NCBI GenBank assembly: GCA_000435535.1
Contig: FR884527.1
Span: forward strand, 1-11,486
Length of the DNA stretch: 11,486 bases
Direction: 5' to 3'
From: Clostridium sp. CAG:575
GTDB taxonomy: Bacteria > Bacillota > Clostridia > TANB77 > CAG-508
The notes beneath the pieces are model-generated. The model was not told the DNA's origin. It worked only from the letters and a program-made list of their open reading frames with translations, and searched no databases. The position numbers and the translations under genes are program-made. Of this stretch, positions 8,364-11,486 are shown piece by piece. Numbering within the stretch: position 1 is the first letter of the stretch; each line of letters begins with the position of its first letter.

Positions 8364-8638
8364 ATGGAGAAAGAAATGGAAGAAAATAAGCTAAAAAGAT
8401 TTAACAAAATATTTCCGTGGTATGATGGATTATCAGGGGACTTATTGTTTTGGATTGCAATAGATACACTATTTTTAACAGTAGTAAAAAAGTTCACAGC
8501 AGCACAAATAGTATCATTAACATCAATATCAATGATAATAAATAAAAATCAAAAAATTGAAACATTGAACAATATATTGATGAACAATTAGGATTTAATG
8601 TTTATGATTTATTTCCTAGTATAAAAGATAATTTGTAA
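8364..8638 (+). pseudogene. Decayed hybrid: MFS transporter N-terminus joined to a foreign C-terminal tail, with frameshift
   Basis: A short frame runs to TAG at 8589-8591. ATG 8376 is the better start, because GGAG at 8366-8369 is well placed for it and the arrangement mirrors the start of the ABC gene; ATG 8364 lies in frame upstream. Residues KIFPWYDGLSGDLLFWIAID and the following AAQIVSLTSIS are recalled as the opening (first helix) of many clostridial MFS exporters of about 400 residues. After that helix the frame becomes hydrophilic (KNQKIETLNN) and ends. A second frame, open from 8561 to TAA 8636-8638, encodes YIDEQLGFNVYDLFPSIKDN, which looks like the end of a soluble protein. A one-base insertion near 8572-8576 would join the two frames without a stop. 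The likely history is an internal deletion fusing two genes plus a frameshift. An intact small membrane protein of 71 residues is the alternative. Confidence 0.6.
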
Positions 8639-8692
8639 AAGTTTGTAATAAATATAAAGCAATATATATGAATTATATGGAGAGTTGAAAAA

Positions 8693-9253
8693 ATGAAATT
8701 ATATGTAATAAGACATGGACAAACAGATTGGAATGTAGCAGGAAAATGTCAAGGAATGACAGATATAGAACTAAATAGTACAGGAATAAAACAAGCTGAA
8801 CAGGCAAGAAATGAAATAACAAATTATAAAATAGATTTAATAATTTGTTCACCATTAAAAAGAGCAAGAAAAACAGCAGAAATAATAAATGAAGTAACAA
8901 ATTGCAAAATTATAAGTGATGAAAGAATAATAGAAAGATGTGTTGGTAAAATTGAGGGAACAACAAAAGAAGAATGGAATTCAATAATTGGTGATGATGT
9001 AGATATAGTAAACAATTACAATTTAAACTATGATAAGCAAGATATAGAACCAATACAAACTGTATGCAAAAGAGTATGGGATTTATTAGATGAAATAAAA
9101 GAAAAGTATAAAGATAAAAATGTATTGCTTGTTACACATGGTGGAACTTGTAGAGCAATTAATGCATACTTTAACGGAATTGGTGAAGATGGACATGTTG
9201 AAAGTGCAAAAATAAAAAATTGTGAAATAAGAGAATACGAATTTAAAAATTAA
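8693..9253 (+). CDS. Histidine phosphatase (phosphoglycerate mutase-like) family protein
   Basis: This 186-residue cytosolic enzyme belongs to the histidine phosphatase superfamily, branch 1 (GpmB/CobC-like). The catalytic phospho-histidine motif is RHGQTDWN (Arg8, His9, Gly10), followed by the family sequence CQGMTDIELNSTG. A conserved arginine lies in CSPLKRARKTAE, the probable acid residue is Glu81 in ERCVGKIEG, and the second catalytic histidine is His149 in VTHGGTCRAI. It most likely hydrolyses a small phosphate ester rather than acting as a glycolytic mutase, given its size. A GGAGAG site precedes ATG 8693, and the MATE-like gene follows after 41 bp. Its place between transporter genes suggests a substrate linked to the exported or detoxified compound, but nothing in the sequence names it. 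Confidence 0.92.
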   Translation: MKLYVIRHGQTDWNVAGKCQGMTDIELNSTGIKQAEQARNEITNYKIDLIICSPLKRARKTAEIINEVTNCKIISDERIIERCVGKIEGTTKEEWNSIIGDDVDIVNNYNLNYDKQDIEPIQTVCKRVWDLLDEIKEKYKDKNVLLVTHGGTCRAINAYFNGIGEDGHVESAKIKNCEIREYEFKN

Positions 9254-9294
9254 AAATATTAATTAAAGAATAGGAGAAAAAATAGTAGAAAAAA

Positions 9295-10494
9295 ATGAAA
9301 CGATTATTACGAATAGCAAGTAATTCAGCAATATTTTCATTTATACCAATATTATCTTGGTTTTGCCTAGGATTATTAGTGGATAAAAATTTAGTAAATG
9401 TATTTACATTAACATATCCACTACAATTTATATGGTTATTATTAAAATCAATATTTGCAACAGCACCTAATATAAGTAAAGAGAAGGACAAAGATGAAAA
9501 TGCAGTATTATCAGGAATGACGGCTGGTACAATAGTAGGATTAATAATATTTGGATTATTTGCAATAAATGTAAAAAAATATGTAGAATTTATGAATATG
9601 GACTTTGAAATATATAAAGAATTTGCAATATATTCTATACTACAATTATATATACAATTAATATTTTCTTTTGTATTAGAAAAATTATATTTTGAAGGTA
9701 AAGAAAAAAAAGCAAATAAATATTGTATGCAATTAAACTTATTAAATTTTATTGTACTAATAATAACAACCATATTTACAAAAAACAAAATAATTATTAC
9801 AATAGTAACGTTAATATCAATATTAATTTATATACTAATAGTTACAGTAAAGCAATATAAAAAATTTAAATTTGAAATACATATAATTAAATATATAAAA
9901 TATGAATCAGTAGAAATTGTAGATAATATAATATTCTTTTTAATCTTCTTATTTGGCTTAAGTAATGCATTAGAATTTGGAGAAAGATATACTGTAGCAT
10001 TAAATTTTGTTGCATTAATAACAGATACACAATGGGATTCATTTGAAGCAATTTCAACAGTTGCAAAGATAGACATAAGTAAAAATGAATTTAATTATAT
10101 AGAGCATAGAAATAATGCTTATAAATTATTAGTTGTTTTATTAACAACAACATTTATTATGTTATTGATTTCATATAAATTTTATGATTTAGATTTAAAA
10201 ATAACATTAATATATTTAAGTTTTGAATTAGTTAACTTTATTATATATCCAGTATATAAAATAAAAACTTGTTATTTGCAATTGACAAAATTGGCTAAAG
10301 AGGTGACAACAAATAAAATAATAGCAGGAATAGTAAGATTTTTACTTTCACTATTAAAAACACCATATTGTACTGGGATTGGACAGGTTACATCATCACT
10401 ATATCAATTTTTAATGGTAAATATAATGTTTCATAAGAATTTTGTAATAGATAGAGAAGGAAAGGTTTTTAAAAATAATGGAGCAAACAAATAG
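9295..10494 (+). CDS. MATE-like multidrug/polysaccharide-type flippase family permease
   Basis: This 399-residue polytopic protein has about ten to twelve hydrophobic helices. The N-terminus NSAIFSFIPILSWFCLGLLV and the following VNVFTLTYPLQF recall clostridial MATE/MatE-type efflux proteins; the length is below the usual 440-460. Charged linkers lie at about 60-70 (SKEKDKDEN) and 185-200. The start is not clean: AGGAGA at 9272-9277 is 17 bases from ATG 9295, longer than normal, and an in-frame TAG at 9286-9288 rules out an upstream start. A run of seven A's (9289-9295) sits between them, so a one-base indel there may have shifted an original start. The gene follows the phosphatase by 41 bp and overlaps the next transporter by 17 bp, implying translational coupling. 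Family assignment is from recalled similarity and topology, not a diagnostic motif. Confidence 0.68.
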   Translation: MKRLLRIASNSAIFSFIPILSWFCLGLLVDKNLVNVFTLTYPLQFIWLLLKSIFATAPNISKEKDKDENAVLSGMTAGTIVGLIIFGLFAINVKKYVEFMNMDFEIYKEFAIYSILQLYIQLIFSFVLEKLYFEGKEKKANKYCMQLNLLNFIVLIITTIFTKNKIIITIVTLISILIYILIVTVKQYKKFKFEIHIIKYIKYESVEIVDNIIFFLIFLFGLSNALEFGERYTVALNFVALITDTQWDSFEAISTVAKIDISKNEFNYIEHRNNAYKLLVVLLTTTFIMLLISYKFYDLDLKITLIYLSFELVNFIIYPVYKIKTCYLQLTKLAKEVTTNKIIAGIVRFLLSLLKTPYCTGIGQVTSSLYQFLMVNIMFHKNFVIDREGKVFKNNGANK

Positions 10495-11486
10495 AAAATA
10501 CATAGCAATAATTGCTTTTTTAAGAAAATTTATGTCAGTATTTTTTTCATTGTTTTTTAATATATACATATTAAAAATAGTCAATAACGATATAAATTTT
10601 ATATTAAAATATACGGTATATTCAGTTATAATAGGATTTATATTAGAATACATAATGTTAAAAATAATAAATTCAAAAAATGCAAGTTTGATATATAAAA
10701 CGAGTTTTATATTAAGTGTTCTATGTATTATATTATTAATAATATTTAAAGAAAATATTGTTAAATATATATATTTATTTAAAACTTTAGATGTAATGAG
10801 AGCGACATTTTATGCTGTACCATATGAACTTATTATAATAGGTTCAAATAATAACAAATCAATGAGTAGTTATTTAGCAAATTTAAATATACTTGAAAAT
10901 ATTACAGCGATATTGACACCAATATTTTCAGGATTTGTAATAGAAAAATTTTCGTATAATATGTTATTTGTAATTTTGGGATTAGAAACGCTGCTAATTA
11001 TTATTTTAGCATCAAAAATAAAAGATTTTACTATTCACGATAATAAGATGAATTTGAGAATATTTTGGGAAAAAGCCAAAGATAAAAAGCATTTAAAAGA
11101 TATTTATAAATGTATGTTTTTTAGAAGAATATCTTCACAAGGTGCAATGACAGAACTATTGCCAATTGTTTTATTTTTACGATTAGGAACAGAGCTAAGC
11201 TTTGGAAGCTATAATACTTTGTTTGCAATAATTTCTATTGTTTCTTTACAAATATTAAAGATAATAAATAATAAAAATATCAACAAAAAGTTTTATCCAT
11301 ATATGGCTGTTGCAATATTTATATCATCAATATTTGTTTTATTTAATGCAAGTTTTGCAACATTATTAATTTACTACATTTTAATGAATTCGTTTGGTAT
11401 AATAATAGAGTCAGAATCTTGTAGTGCGGTTTATGCTGCAATTAAGACAGATAATTTAGAAGAGTATAGAAAAGAGCATATAATGA
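10478..11486 (+). CDS. MFS-like membrane transporter (permease 2), 3' end outside window
   Basis: The frame is open from ATG 10478 to the window end, giving 336 residues without a stop. It starts inside the last 17 bases of the MATE-like gene, with GAGAAGGAAAGG (10454-10465) as a ribosome binding site, so the two are probably translationally coupled. The protein is a polytopic permease with hydrophobic helices near 9-33, 43-63, 74-90, 96-122, 139-156, 160-178, 222-240, 245-262, 274-288 and 293-312. A basic cytoplasmic loop (about 180-217, with DKKHLKD and FRR) divides two halves as in the major facilitator superfamily. At a usual 390-410 residues, about 55-75 are missing. It is not a close copy of permease 1 by eye and is not the source of the remnant at 8376. 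The substrate is unknown; its neighbours suggest efflux. Confidence 0.8.
   Translation, partial: MEQTNRKYIAIIAFLRKFMSVFFSLFFNIYILKIVNNDINFILKYTVYSVIIGFILEYIMLKIINSKNASLIYKTSFILSVLCIILLIIFKENIVKYIYLFKTLDVMRATFYAVPYELIIIGSNNNKSMSSYLANLNILENITAILTPIFSGFVIEKFSYNMLFVILGLETLLIIILASKIKDFTIHDNKMNLRIFWEKAKDKKHLKDIYKCMFFRRISSQGAMTELLPIVLFLRLGTELSFGSYNTLFAIISIVSLQILKIINNKNINKKFYPYMAVAIFISSIFVLFNASFATLLIYYILMNSFGIIIESESCSAVYAAIKTDNLEEYRKEHIM

Noticed and set aside
8213..8497. 94-codon frame on the - strand across the ABC gene end and the remnant
   Set aside because: It overlaps the conserved H-loop region of the ABC gene and has no recognisable features.
8558..8560. TGA read as tryptophan or another recoded codon, making the remnant longer
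   Set aside because: All intact genes in the window use TGG for Trp, and none contains an in-frame TGA, so the standard code applies. The TGA also lies in the other frame from the MFS-like start.
8376..8591. Remnant as a ribosomal peptide precursor for the adjacent ABC exporter
   Set aside because: The sequence is a recognisable MFS first helix with no leader-type double-glycine or core peptide pattern, and the ABC protein lacks a peptidase domain.
8639..8692. TTGTAA/TATATA-like elements before the phosphatase
   Set aside because: Spacers of 14-16 bp and imperfect boxes in nearly pure AT sequence do not rise above chance.
9243..9788. 181-codon - strand frame opposite the MATE-like gene
   Set aside because: The + strand frame has full permease topology and operon context. 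The - strand protein is Asn/Phe/Ile-rich shadow sequence.

Overview
The window is very AT-rich DNA with short intergenic gaps. All supported genes lie on the + strand, use the standard code (Trp is TGG) and favour AGA and ATA codons. Every complete gene ends in TAA or TAG. Together with AGGAGG-type ribosome binding sites and the protein families present, this points to a low-GC Bacillota, most likely an anaerobic, gut-type Clostridia. That placement is inferred from composition and gene content; no rRNA or other phylogenetic marker is present.

Region 1 (1-1282) carries the last codons of an upstream gene, then a thioredoxin reductase-like flavoprotein tightly coupled to a thioredoxin. The flavoprotein keeps its FAD site and CxxC redox pair but lacks the NADPH-binding arginine motif. 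This fits the clostridial ferredoxin-dependent class better than a standard NADPH enzyme.

Region 2 (1353-5349) holds a MecA-like class B penicillin-binding protein followed closely by an OmpR-type response regulator and a sensor histidine kinase. The 18 and 37 bp gaps suggest one transcript, so the two-component system is probably linked to cell-wall or beta-lactam stress, or controls the transporters downstream.

Region 3 (5350-11486) follows a plausible promoter near 5355-5383. It is a same-strand run of an MFS-like permease, an ABC exporter half-transporter, a decayed hybrid gene (N-terminus of another MFS protein joined to a foreign C-terminal tail, with a probable frameshift), a histidine phosphatase, a MATE-like permease, and a second MFS-like permease cut off by the window end. 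Three intact transporters of different classes, one partial transporter, one transporter remnant and a small phosphatase sit next to a two-component system, with no biosynthetic gene visible. The set looks like an efflux, self-protection or export locus whose substrate cannot be read from this window. No rRNA, tRNA, CRISPR array, insertion sequence or convincing hairpin terminator was seen, and no gap between genes exceeds about 81 bp.
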